Shown: positions 54,734 to 63,830 of the stretch, piece by piece | How positions within the stretch are numbered: the stretch's first letter is position 1 | How the letters are laid out: every line of letters starts with the position of its first letter | Assembly (NCBI RefSeq): GCF_950295315.1 | Contig: NC_080162.1 | Coordinates: forward strand, 71,058,697 to 71,122,696 | Direction: 5' to 3' | From: Erinaceus europaeus | Lineage: Eukaryota > Chordata > Mammalia > Eulipotyphla > Erinaceidae | DNA length: 64,000 bases | Notes under the pieces: model-generated | What the model was told of the DNA's origin: nothing | Databases searched by the model: none | Seen by the model: the letters and a program-made list of their open reading frames with translations, nothing else | Program-made: the position numbers and the translations under genes

Positions 54734-54943
54734 TATGTTTTATTTATTTATTTATTTATTATTAGGTAGAGACAGAAATTGAGAGGGCAGGGGGAGATAG
54801 ACTGTGAAAGAGATAGAGAGACACCTGCAACCCTGCTTCATTGCTAGTGAGGCTTCCCCGCCCCCTGCAGATGGGGACCAGGGGGATTGAACTCAGGTCC
54901 TTGTGCAATGCAATATAAGTGTTTAACCAGGTGTGCCACTGCC
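54734..54943 (-). mobile_element. SINE type B
   Basis: A perfect 20-base duplication (54714-54733 and 54944-54963, beginning TCCCTTCATGG) flanks it, among the longest in the window. (ATTT)n tail at left. Confidence 0.95.
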
Positions 54944-54967
54944 TCCCTTCATGGATATGTTTTAACT

Positions 54968-55120
54968 GATCATTGCTGGGGCTTCACTATTCCAAGCTGA
55001 GAAAAGACATCACAGAACTAAAGCTTCCCCCAATTTGGTGGGAGCCAGACTCAAACCTGGGTCCCTCACATGGCAAATTAGGCACACTATCTAGATATGG
55101 TATCTTGCCAGTCCCATAGA
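54968..55120 (-). mobile_element. Older SINE, degenerate
   Basis: CATTGCTGGGGCTTC start resembles the reversed tail module; GGTTTGAGTCTGG box B-like on minus. Confidence 0.55.
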
Positions 55121-55674
55121 CATGTTTTTGTTTTTTTATTAAAACAGTCAACATTCAATATATATATATATCACTTTATGTTACTTCTCAGTCCTTAGTT
55201 ATCTGAGTTACTTCTCCATGCCTGGAAGATTATTAATAACCTCTTTATTAAATAATCATAAATATTTCTCAGTATCACTCTATAGCCACTGCTAAGTAAT
55301 ACTTAATAGGTAACCCATATTGTCTCACTTTCCTTCTATTTCTCTGATTTGCCCTCACTACCTCTACTCTCTCTTAGACTCTTTCAGATTGTATTGCTTA
55401 TGACACTGGCTCTCTGCTTGTACCAGAAGACATTACTGAGTTTCCCACTGGTCTATGATTATGCCTGAAGGATCAAGCCCCCAAACTCAACTCACTCAAT
55501 TTCACCCTGCCCCTGCCCCACTATTTCTATTTCCACCCATGGCCCAAAACAAACATATAAATGAATAAAAATAAAATCTATCACAATCCACAGCAGATAT
55601 CTGGGAATAGGGATGCTTTCATCTTTCTCAAACTACAATCAAGACAAGTTTCAGGTAGTTCTCAAATTCATCTC

Positions 55675-55822
55675 TCCTCCTGGAAAAGGACGACTGAGGA
55701 CCTAGTGGGGGTTGAATTGTTATGTGGAAAACTGAGAAATGTTAGGCATGTACAAACTATTGTATTAACTGTTAACTGTAAACCATTAATTCCCCCAATA
55801 AAGAAATTAAAATTTAAAAAAA
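55675..55822 (+). mobile_element. L1 3' terminal fragment
   Basis: Starts GAAAAGGACGACTGAGGACC and ends CCCCCAATAAAGAAATTAAA. The flanks share TCATCTCTC. Confidence 0.85.
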
Positions 55823-55847
55823 TCATCTCTCAGTGTATAAATTTATC

Positions 55848-55880
55848 CAGTGAGGATAAAAAAAAAAATTATCCTCACTG
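55848..55880. repeat. Perfect 12-base inverted repeat with A9 loop
   Basis: CAGTGAGGATAA and TTATCCTCACTG surround nine A. Confidence 0.85.
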
Positions 55881-56580
55881 TTAACTTCCACAGCCTTGGC
55901 TCAAACCTTCAACAAGACTCAGCACAGCCTGCTAACTTCCATCTTGCCTCTTCCCAACAACTCCCCACAATGCCACTAAGATTTTCCCAAGATACAAATG
56001 CAATGCTATCACTTTTTCTCTACATTTCTGTACATAAGGTCAATTTTCATAGCGTAACATAACAAAGTCAGTCTTATAACTGCTTGATCCTCTAGTTCCC
56101 CAATATATTGCTATGACACTGCCCTAACTACTCACAGATCCCAACGATGTGGCAGGATCTTTCTACAACTATGTCTCTGTACATGGATTTCCCTCACTTG
56201 AGTAGTCTTCCTTATTTTGCCAAGCTGACTTTCCTGGATCTGTAAGGGCCAGCCTGGATAGTCCTTCTCGAGAAGACTTTCTTGTTCATAATGACTTGCA
56301 ATACCTACAAGCTAAAGTTCAAATCTCTCAGAGCAAGTGAATTACAATTACATTGTCTGCTCCTTTTACTAGCTCTTCCATCATAAGACCAAAGACTTTA
56401 TTTTTTCTTATGATCCCCAATGCACAAACTTAACAGCTAACACATTAATATCTATTAGAAATGGACATCTAGTAGTATTTATACAAGAGAATTTCTGTTT
56501 TGTACAAATACTGCCCTCTTCTGGCCAAGTGTCTAACCACAGAGAAATTTGTAAAATTCTGTCAAAGTATGTAGGAAGAG
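55881..56580. other. ATRN: Intron 10 sequence, no recognised element
   Basis: About 700 bases of intron with no repeat I can name. Confidence 0.5.
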
Positions 56581-56582
56581 TG

Positions 56583-56750
56583 AGGAGACAGTTTACCTTG
56601 AAGGGTGTCTGCTTTACCATGTACAAGACCCAGGTTTAAGCCCCTGGCATAGCATATGGGAGTACTATGACACTGAGGGAAGCTTCAGGGCTGCAATGTC
56701 TATACTCCTGTTTATCTGAGAAACTGGCCCAGAGCAGTGAAACTGCACGT
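56583..56750 (+). mobile_element. SINE type D
   Basis: GGAGACAGTTTACCTTGAAG and CCCAGGTTTAAGCCCCTGGC; partner of the copy at 56865. Confidence 0.6.
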
Positions 56751-56864
56751 GCAAGAGGTATCAGCGTAGCCAAATAAACATGCTCATACACCCAGCACTA
56801 CCATAAACCATAGCTGAGTAGTGCACAGGTGTCTTTATCTCTCTAATAAGAATAGATCTTTATT

Positions 56865-57055
56865 GTCAGCAGATAATTCACTTGGGGATAGTGTACTTGC
56901 TTTGACATGTGCATGACCCAGGTTTGAGCCTGGTCCCTATTGCACTGAGGAAAGTTTCAGGGCTGCAGTACCTTTCTTTCTGTCTCAGTCATTCCATCTG
57001 AAAAAAGTCAGCCTAAATCAGTAAACCCCCAGTGACAACCAAGAAGAAAGAAAAA
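56865..57055 (+). mobile_element. SINE type D
   Basis: GATAATTCACTTGGGGATAG, CCCAGGTTTGAGCCTGGTCC and GGGCTGCAGTACCTTTC; a longer-bodied member with AGAAAGAAAAAAG tail. Confidence 0.65.
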
Positions 57056-57107
57056 AGAATGTGTGAGACCAGTTTCTGAGGAACGAGATAAAGGTGTGTT
57101 TATTTAT

Positions 57108-57309
57108 TCACTTTTAAATATTTTATTATTTACTTTGGATAGGGACAGAAAGAAATTGAGAATGGGAAACTAGAGAGGTAGAGAGACAAACTGCATCACT
57201 GTTTCACTGCTCGTGATGCATGCCCCCTATAGGTAGGGACCAAGGATCGAACCTGGGTTTTGTGCACTGTAATGTGTGCACTCAACCAGATACACCACCA
57301 TCAGGCCCC
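57108..57309 (-). mobile_element. SINE type B
   Basis: Left T-rich tail, CATCACTGTTTCACTGC body, head on minus GGGGCCTGATGGTGGTGTAT. Confidence 0.85.
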
Positions 57310-57808
57310 TAGATAAAGATTTATTTAAACTAATTTAATATGATGCATGATGTTGGTGATTACAAGTACATAATACAAATATTATATAAGACACTTGTAA
57401 CTAGAGGGAGCCCAGTTACCTTATCCTCAAAAATTAACATTCAATCAACTAAAGAGAGTGATTTCAAAAAGAATATAGGAGTATAGCTTTTGGATGAGTA
57501 CTAAACATTAATCAATTCAACCTAACTTAATTTTTATTATTTAAATTTTCTTGTGAGCTAGAGACAAGAATACCACCCTATCATATGCAGTGGCATGGAT
57601 CAGATGTGGAGTCTTAATACAAACAAACCATTTGTTCTACTTGGTGAATCATCTTTCCAAGCCCCAATAAACTTACTGTGAGAATTACCACTTGCCTCTC
57701 TTTCAAATGGCCTGGTCATTTTCAACTGATGATATTTTAAATTCCCTTTAAGTTGCTGCTTATAGACAAAACAGATACTTGAAGTTGAAATAATTTTGAA
57801 AAACTTAC
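57310..57808. other. ATRN: Intron 10 sequence next to exon 10
   Basis: About 500 bases; 57540-57670 may be a very decayed SINE (GCATGGATCAGATGTGGAGT). Otherwise plain. Confidence 0.4.
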
Positions 57809-57963
57809 CAATATCATAAGCCATAAAATCTGAAGAGAAGCATTTGGCACCATGGCTCATGGATGTGTCATTGTGTGTGTTTCCTCCAAACACCAACATG
57901 GTTCCACTCACTATCACAGCTGTATGCAAGTAACGGAAAAATCGGCTGTCCTTAAGAATGGTC
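57809..57963 (-). CDS. ATRN: Attractin, exon 10 (kelch repeat)
   Basis: This 155-base exon begins after ...AATCAAAAG and ends GATATTG|GTAAGT, a consensus donor. It encodes TILKDSRFFRYLHTAV, then MLVFGGNTHNDTS and CFSSDFMAYDI, the attractin kelch blade with one NDT sequon. The acceptor polypyrimidine tract is poor (A-rich), so its strength is uncertain. The reading frame and protein similarity leave little doubt about the boundary. The next exon is 5.3 kb downstream, past an L1 5'UTR insertion. Confidence 0.94.
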
Positions 57964-58127
57964 CTTTTGATTTATTTAAAAATAATAAATACAAGGTTAG
58001 TGTTTTTTAGTATACTTATCTATTTGCTAATGCAAATATCATGGTTAGACCCAAACGTGCAAATATTTTCTCTATAAATAACTTTTACAATAGACATGTA
58101 AAATCTTAAGGAGCTATAAGAATTTTG

Positions 58128-58610
58128 ATAATTGGTGTATTGCACCAAAGTAAAAGACTCTGGGTTGGTGTGGAGGGTTCAGGTACTGGAACATGATGGC
58201 AGAGAAGGACCTAGTAGGGATTGAATAGAAATGTGGTATAGGGAGTCGGGCGGTAGCACAAAGGGTTAAGTGCACATGGCGCAAAGCGCAAGGGCCGGCT
58301 TAAGGATCCAGGTTCGAGTCCCGGGCTGCCCACCTGCAGGGGAGTCACTTCACAAGTGGTGAAGCAGGTCTGCAGGTGTCTATCTTTCTCTCCCCCTCTC
58401 TGTCTTCCCCTCCTCTCTCCACTTCTCTCTGTCCTATCTGAGAATGACGACATCAACAACAATAATAACAACAACAACAACAAAACAAGGGCAACAGAAG
58501 GGAATATTAAAAAAAAATGTGGAAGACTGAAAAATGTTACACATGTACAAACTATTGTATTTTGCTGTTGACTGTAAACCACTAATACTCCAATAAATAA
58601 ATTTTAAAAA
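58128..58610 (+). mobile_element. L1 3' end split by a SINE
   Basis: GGTGTATTGCACCAAAGTAA to TTGAATAGAAATGTGG, SINE at 58237-58514, then GAAGACTGAAAAATGTTAC to CTCCAATAAATAAATTTTAA. Confidence 0.9.
58237..58514 (+). mobile_element. SINE type A, short-tail form, nested in L1
   Basis: Flanked by AAATGTGG (58229-58236 and 58515-58522). Near-consensus head GGGAGTCGGGCGGTAGCACA, so one of the younger copies. Confidence 0.93.
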
Positions 58611-58947
58611 GAAAACAAAAAGAATTTTGACAAAACGTATTATGAACCTTAAAAAAGTGTTCATAACCCTAGAATCCTATAATTCTAGTTTCTTGGCAGA
58701 AATGCCTTAATTAAAATACAGACAGAAGCTTAAAACAAGCTTTATTTAAAAGATAAAAACTAGACCAATTTTTATAAATTCAGTACACTAACATTTCCAT
58801 GATGATATTTATGAAAGAAAGTAAAATAGTATCTGACCTTGACATATTTCCTCAGATATGTGAGGAAATACAAAAAGGAAAAAAAGTAGTGCTTCATAGT
58901 TACATTATTCCATAGTTCAAATATATCTACATTTATTAAAAGTATTT

Positions 58948-59088
58948 ATTTTGGTCTGAAAAGTCATTATGCTTATGTCTAAGGCTGTGAGGACACAGGT
59001 TCAATCCCCAGCACCACCAAGCCAGAGCAGAGCAGTACTCTGGTCTTTCTGTATCTCTCTTTCATAAATAAATAAATAAAATGTTTTT
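58948..59088 (+). mobile_element. SINE type C variant
   Basis: CATTATGCTTATGTCTAAGG, GGTTCAATCCCCAGCACCAC, tail (AAAT)n. Confidence 0.75.
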
Positions 59089-59091
59089 AAG

Positions 59092-59270
59092 GGAGTCAGG
59101 CGGTAGCCCAGTGGGTTAAGGGCACGTGGCGCAAAGTGCCAGGGCCAGTTTAAGAATCCCAGTCCGAGCCCCCAGATCCCCACCTGCAACAATAACAATA
59201 ACTACAATAATAATGAAAAACAACAAGGGCAACAGAAGGGAAAATAAATGAATAAATAAATATTTAAAAA
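59092..59270 (+). mobile_element. SINE type A, internal deletion
   Basis: The head to CCCCACCTGC joins directly to AACAATAACAATAACTAC. The whole pyrimidine-rich middle (~130 bases) is lost and the tail is kept. Confidence 0.87.
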
Positions 59271-59772
59271 ATCTTTAAAAAAAGTTTTTTAAAGAATTTT
59301 AAAAACATATTTAAATAGAATAATATATATTAAGAATGAGAAGAGTACTAATAATCTAGATACTGATACCATCTGTTTGATGACTACATGAACCGATATC
59401 TACCCACAATAATGATCTTTGGGTCATGAAGAAAATATTGATAAACAGATATATTATTTTTAATTAAAATATTATAGATAAACAGCTATATAGGATGTTA
59501 TACCTTATGATTAGGAACGGCTAAACTCTTACAGTGGAACTAAACACATGGAAAGTAAAAAACAGTCAAAAGGTATCAAACATTTTCTAATTAACCTATC
59601 ACAAAATTATAAAATAATTTATGCTACTTTATTGATTATTTCTTAATATATTTATAACACTGAACAGAATTATCTACTAGGCCTTAAAACAAAAACACAG
59701 CATAGTATTTTCCTAGCAATTGCCTCTACAGAGTCCACAACTCAGAGTGAAAGCTTAAGAAAAAGTACCCAC
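59271..59772. other. ATRN: Intron 9 sequence, no recognised element
   Basis: AT-rich intron downstream of exon 9; nothing identified. Confidence 0.5.
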
Positions 59773-59956
59773 CACTTCTGGGTATTCACATCATATCTGT
59801 AGAGATCATCTGCAAGTCGGTATTTATTGGCGGTGAAAGCCTTGTAGCCTCCATGAACATATATGGCTTTGGTCTTGTAGTCATAATCAGTGCTATGGCC
59901 ATAACCCCCTTGGACAAGGGCACCTTGAGTGGGTAATATAGTCCATGTGTTCTTTT
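59773..59956 (-). CDS. ATRN: Attractin, exon 9 (kelch repeats)
   Basis: This 184-base exon follows a TTTCCAG acceptor and ends TG|GTGGGT. The 60 full codons include NTWTIL, VQGGYGHS, YVHGGYKAF and LADDLYRYDVNTQKW: one complete kelch blade and part of the next, with the diagnostic Gly-Gly and spaced Tyr/Trp. The donor was placed at TG|GTGGGT rather than a few bases further on, because only this choice reconstitutes Trp-Thr with the following exon and keeps the frame. Phase is 1 in and 2 out. Confidence 0.94.
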
Positions 59957-60121
59957 CTGGAAAGGGAAAATGGTTCAATATTGAAGAATTTTCTTCTCTA
60001 AAACAATATAGCTAAATAGCATAGGACAAGAGAAGAGCATTTAGGAACACATACACAATAATAAGAGCAAAGGTTTCAAATCTGATATTCAAAAGATAGA
60101 CACTGAAAACAATATACCTAC

Positions 60122-60365
60122 CCAAGTCATATTCCTGTACACTGCTTATATATCCATAGAGAGGACAATGACCAAAGACGACTAGCATGACCACTCGGCC
60201 AGTTTTCAATGTGACAATATGTGCAGAGTGTCCAACCACTGCATACTGTTCCTTTGCTTTAGGCGTCAGTAATGTCCATGACTCATTATGAATATGAAAC
60301 ACTCTCAATTCATTGGTTACATTCCCTGTTGAATCAATTTTTCCTCCATACATGTAAAGTTTATC
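60122..60365 (-). CDS. ATRN: Attractin, exon 8 (kelch repeats)
   Basis: This 244-base exon has a TTTTCTAG acceptor and a G|GTAGGT donor. It opens with DKLYMYGGKID, carrying the kelch double glycine, then NESWTLL, VGHSAHIV and the attractin-specific VFGHCPLYGYI. Two N-glycosylation sequons are visible (NVT, NES). It encodes 81 full codons plus one base and leaves phase 1, which is completed by the AA that opens the next exon to give Glu. The local cysteine and the GHCPLYGY motif separate attractin and its paralogue ATRNL1 from ordinary kelch proteins. Confidence 0.95.
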
Positions 60366-60412
60366 CTAGAAAAAAAAAATGTAAGCAAAGCTCTAAGAAA
60401 AAAAAAACACAT

Positions 60413-60466
60413 CTTATCCTATGGTTTTGTCAGTGTTTCCTTTTTATAAATAACATTTTTTTAAAC
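60413..60466 (+). mobile_element. L1 3'UTR-like module, last ~55 bases
   Basis: CTTATCCTATGGTTTTGTCA to TTTATAAATAACATTTTTTT, 48 bases from the exon 8 acceptor on the opposite strand; an extreme 5' truncation. Confidence 0.7.
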
Positions 60467-60515
60467 ACACACACATGGAATAAAATCTGTGAACAGAAAT
60501 TGATCAGTTCAAAAT

Positions 60516-60657
60516 ATGGCCCAGGAAGTGGCACAGTGGTTAAGGTGCTGGACTCAGCAGCATGAGGTTTAATGTTCAATCCCTAGCACTACATGTGCCA
60601 GAGTGATGCTCTGGGTCTCTCTCTCCTCGCACTAATAAATATATAAACAAATCTTTA
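60516..60657 (+). mobile_element. SINE type D
   Basis: GGAAGTGGCACAGTGGTTAAGG head, GTTCAATCCCTAGCAC box B, TAATAAATATATAAACAAAT tail. Confidence 0.8.
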
Positions 60658-61030
60658 AAAGCCAAAATGTCAATATTATTCTTGATTATTACTAATCACT
60701 TTCCAGTGGACTGGTAAGAAAAGGATATAAAAGAAACAAAGTAAATCATATTCTGTATCTTTAACACATCACCAATTAGAGTTTCTCATGAGATCTTTTA
60801 CAATATAAAATAACATAAAAAATAAAGTGGAAATGTTACTCACTCTACCAGAAACCACAAAAACAAGGAAATGAAAATGATTATTCAGTTAGACTGCAAT
60901 GTGGCTATTCCTGACTAAATTTTCTAATATCATAAAAGCTAATCTATACTATTAATTATTAACCATGTAGGAGCATATTTAAAATACCCCAAAACAATTA
61001 TAATCCATTAAAATCTCTTTATGCTAAATT
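60658..61030. other. ATRN: Intron 7 sequence, no recognised element
   Basis: AT-rich; nothing identified. Confidence 0.5.

Positions 61031-61034
<4 letters not shown>

Positions 61035-61072
<38 letters not shown>
61035..61072 (+). repeat. (TC)n microsatellite
   Basis: Nearly pure TC tract of about 38 bases at the edge of the next SINE. Confidence 0.95.
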
Positions 61073-61077
<5 letters not shown>

Positions 61078-61350
61078 ATTGCCATCAGTTGTTGGTAGAG
61101 ATTGGTCAGCACTATGAATCAACTACTCCAGCAGTCATCTCCGCCCCACCCTTTTTTCCCCTTCCTATTTTATTTGATAGAACAGAGAGAAATTGAGAGT
61201 GGAGGGGGAGGTAAAGGAAAGATGGACACTTGTAGACCTGCTTCACCATTTGTGCAGCATCCTTTCTTGCAGGTGGGAGTAGGGGCTTGAACCCATATCC
61301 TTATGCACAGTAATGTGTGCAATAAACTGGTGCACCACTGTTCAGTCCCC
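61078..61350 (-). mobile_element. SINE, long-tail form, older
   Basis: Reversed tail module remnants (GCACTATGAATCAACTACTC) at left; TTTTATTTGATAGAACAGAG body; head on minus GGGGACTGAACAGTGGTGCA. Confidence 0.8.
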
Positions 61351-61449
61351 CTGTTAAATTACTTTCAACTTTAATTTCTACTTATAACTTAGCTAATTCT
61401 AAACACCTCAAAACAAGGTTTTTGCTGAATTAAAAGCCAACACCAAAAT

Positions 61450-61690
61450 TAATATCATAGTGACAGGTAGTAGAATGTCAGTTGCAAGGGGCTAGGGGTG
61501 AGGGGACAAAATCTGGAGTTACTGACTAATGAACACAGAGTTGCAGCTTCACAAGATGAAGAGTTATAAAGACAGAATGTAATAGACTGGGGGACACAGC
61601 ATGGTCCTACATGGATAGTACACAGGACTGTCATGTGAAAATGAACTGTGGTGATGGATGCACAACATTATACATATATAACATTTTTAA
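61450..61690 (+). mobile_element. Old L1 3'UTR fragment (L1M-like)
   Basis: TCAGTTGCAAGGGGCTAGGG, then GTTGCAGCTTCACAAGATGA and GTGATGGATGCACAACATTA follow the old L1 3'UTR order. Confidence 0.6.
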
Positions 61691-61767
61691 ACAATTAAGT
61701 ACCATATATATTAAATATAATATAAATTTAATTAATTTTTATATTAATTATAAATTTTAATATAATA

Positions 61768-61806
61768 TAAATTGTGATCGAATATATATATATTCGATCG
61801 CAATTT
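61768..61806. repeat. Long AT-rich near-perfect palindrome
   Basis: AAATTGTGATCGAATATA and its complement TATATTCGATCGCAATTT pair with a single T-G/A-C difference and almost no spacer, inside 120 bases of AT-rich DNA. Confidence 0.85.
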
Positions 61807-61924
61807 TAAAAGACTTAGGAAAAGCTATTCAACATTAGTTTTTCAACTAATTCAATACAGTATATATACAACAATGTAACTGTAAGAGTTCAGATTCTAG
61901 CTTAGTAGAATAGAGGCATTTTAC

Positions 61925-62015
61925 CTTGTGTGCTGCTAGAGAATGACCATATCTAACTACCACACTGTTGGCAGAATGGTTCAGTTTAAGCCACTCCTTA
62001 GAAGCAAGGTCATAC
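61925..62015 (-). CDS. ATRN: Attractin, exon 7 (kelch blade)
   Basis: This 91-base exon starts after an ...TTTTGTAG acceptor and ends AAG|GTAAAA. Its first base completes a codon begun in the previous exon, which lies beyond the right edge. It encodes a kelch-blade stretch with YDLASKEWLKLN followed by VVVRYGHSLAAHK, closely matching attractin. In the family the kelch propeller lies in the large extracellular part of a type I membrane protein that takes part in melanocortin/agouti signalling and myelin maintenance. The exon ends on a codon boundary (phase 0) and joins in frame to the exon at 60122-60365. I searched the remaining 2 kb to the right and found no earlier exon. Confidence 0.93.
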
Positions 62016-62124
62016 CTACAAAACAAGCAGATCATATTGTTATCCAAATGACAAAGCATCTCATATTTTTCAACTTGATGAAATTTTAATCATTCTCATA
62101 TTCCTTCCTCCATCCCTACTACTT

Positions 62125-62357
62125 ATCTTTTTTTTTTTTCCTTTTGGTAAGATTTAGGGTCTCACACATGCAGGATTTCACCACTCCAGGCCACTTTTTC
62201 TTTCAGGTAGAGAGACAGGGAGTGAAGAGAAAGGGACACCACAATACTGAAGCCTCTTCCAGTGCCACAGTATCTCCCATGTGGTGCAAAGGTTCAAACC
62301 TGTGTTGCACACATGGTTAGGTACACACTCTACCAGGTAAACTAGCTTTCTGGCCCT
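62125..62357 (-). mobile_element. Older SINE, degenerate
   Basis: T11 at left, CAGGTAGAGAGACAGGGAG body, box B-like GGTTTGAACC, head GGGCCAGAAAGCTAGTTTAC on minus. Confidence 0.65.
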
Positions 62358-62404
62358 ACTATTTCTTAGAGGCAAAAGATTGTACCTCAGTTTTTATTTT
62401 CATG

Positions 62405-62625
62405 TGGTTTTATTTGTTTGTATATATGTTTTGCCACCAGATTTCACTAAGAACTTTGTGACTGTTCCCAATGTACACCTCTGACAGAGAGAGGAGAGAA
62501 ATCACAGTACCGTACTTCCTCATGAAGCCTCCCCAGTAAATGATGCTCCTGTGAGATGGGCAGGGACTTGAACTCGAGTCCTCTTGCATGGTAAACTGAG
62601 CTAGCTCCAAGCCGCCAATACTGCA
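62405..62625 (-). mobile_element. Older SINE, degenerate
   Basis: CTGACAGAGAGAGGAGAGAA body and CTCGAGTTCAAGTCCC box B-like on minus; head GCTAGCTCAGTTTACCATGC. Confidence 0.6.
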
Positions 62626-62689
62626 TTTCACATAGGGGAGAAATGGCCTAAATCCACTCAAGAAAATAATTTTAAAAAATGAACTTTAT

Positions 62690-62969
62690 GGGAGTCGGGC
62701 GGTAGCGCAGTGGGTTAAGTGCACATGGTACAAAGCACAAGGACCAGCGTAAGGATCCCGGATCAAGCCCCTGGCTCCCCACCTGCAGGGGAGTCGCTTC
62801 ACAAGCCGTGAAGCCCATCTGCAGGTGTCTTTCTCTCCCCCTCTCTGTCTTCCCCTCCTCTCTCCATTTCTCTCTGTCCTATCCAACAATGATGAAATCA
62901 TCACCATCAACAACAACTACTACTACAACAATAAAACAAGGGCAACAAAAGGGAATAAATATTTATTTT
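62690..62969 (+). mobile_element. SINE type A, short-tail form
   Basis: 15-base repeat AAAAATGAACTTTAT (62675-62689 and 62970-62984). Complete head and tail. Confidence 0.95.
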
Positions 62970-62993
62970 AAAAATGAACTTTATTCAACTACA

Positions 62994-63272
62994 TTTTTTT
63001 TCTAAATTTATTTATTTATTTTCCCTTTTGTTGCCTTTGTTGTTTAACATTGTTATGGTTATTGATGTTGTTGTTGGATAGGACAGAGAGAAATGGAGAG
63101 AAGAGGGGAAGACTGAGGGGGAGAGAAAGATAAGACACCTGCATACCTGCTCCACCGCTTGTGAAGTGACTCCCCTGCAGGTGGGGAGCTGGGGGCTCGA
63201 ACTGGGATCCTGAAGCTGGCCCTTGCGCTTCGCGCTACGTGTGCTTAACCCGCTGCGCTACAGCCCGACTCC
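62994..63272 (-). mobile_element. SINE type A, short-tail form, inverted partner
   Basis: Flanked by CAACTACA (62986-62993 and 63273-63280). It lies 24 bases from the preceding SINE in opposite orientation. Confidence 0.93.
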
Positions 63273-63295
63273 CAACTACACTTGTGTGAAGTTCT

Positions 63296-63324
63296 GGCTA
63301 AGAAATTTCCTGAAGACTACCATG

Positions 63325-63412
<88 letters not shown>

Positions 63413-63524
63413 CTTATGTTCAAGCTAGAGGCTAAGAAGTTTCCTGAAGACTACCATGGCAAGTGTGTGTGTGTGTTTTCTTATGTTCAAGCTAGAGGCT
63501 AAGAAGTTTCCTGAAGACACCATG

Positions 63525-63571
<47 letters not shown>

Positions 63572-63600
63572 TATGTTCAAGCTAGAGGCTTGTTTTCCTA
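63296..63600 (+). repeat. GT-linked minisatellite, about three units
   Basis: The unit GAAGACTACCATGGCAAG is followed by a (TG)n of different length each time (about 41, 6 and 16 units), then TTCTTATGTTCAAGCTAGAG and GGCTAAGAAGTTTCCT. Units start near 63296, 63427 and 63494; a partial copy ends near 63588. Confidence 0.9.
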
Positions 63601-63621
63601 AGTCTAAAAGACAGGAAAGAG

Positions 63622-63768
63622 TGGTCTGGGAGGTAGTGCTGTAGATAGAGTGGTGAACTCAGGAACATGTGGTCCTGAGTTCAATCCCTGGTATCTTTTA
63701 TGCCCAAGTGCTACTCTGGCCTCTCTCTCTTTCATTCTACCTGTCATTTGTGAAATAAATAATCTTTA

Positions 63769-63770
<2 letters not shown>
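63622..63770 (+). mobile_element. SINE type D
   Basis: GGGAGGTAGTGCTGTAGATAG head, GAGTTCAATCCCTGG box B, CTCTCTCTCTTTCATTC, tail AAATAAATAATCTTT. Confidence 0.8.
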
Positions 63771-63828
<58 letters not shown>

Positions 63829-63830
63829 AA
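63771..63830 (+). repeat. (GAAA)n microsatellite
   Basis: About 15 uninterrupted GAAA units growing out of the preceding SINE tail. Confidence 0.95.
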
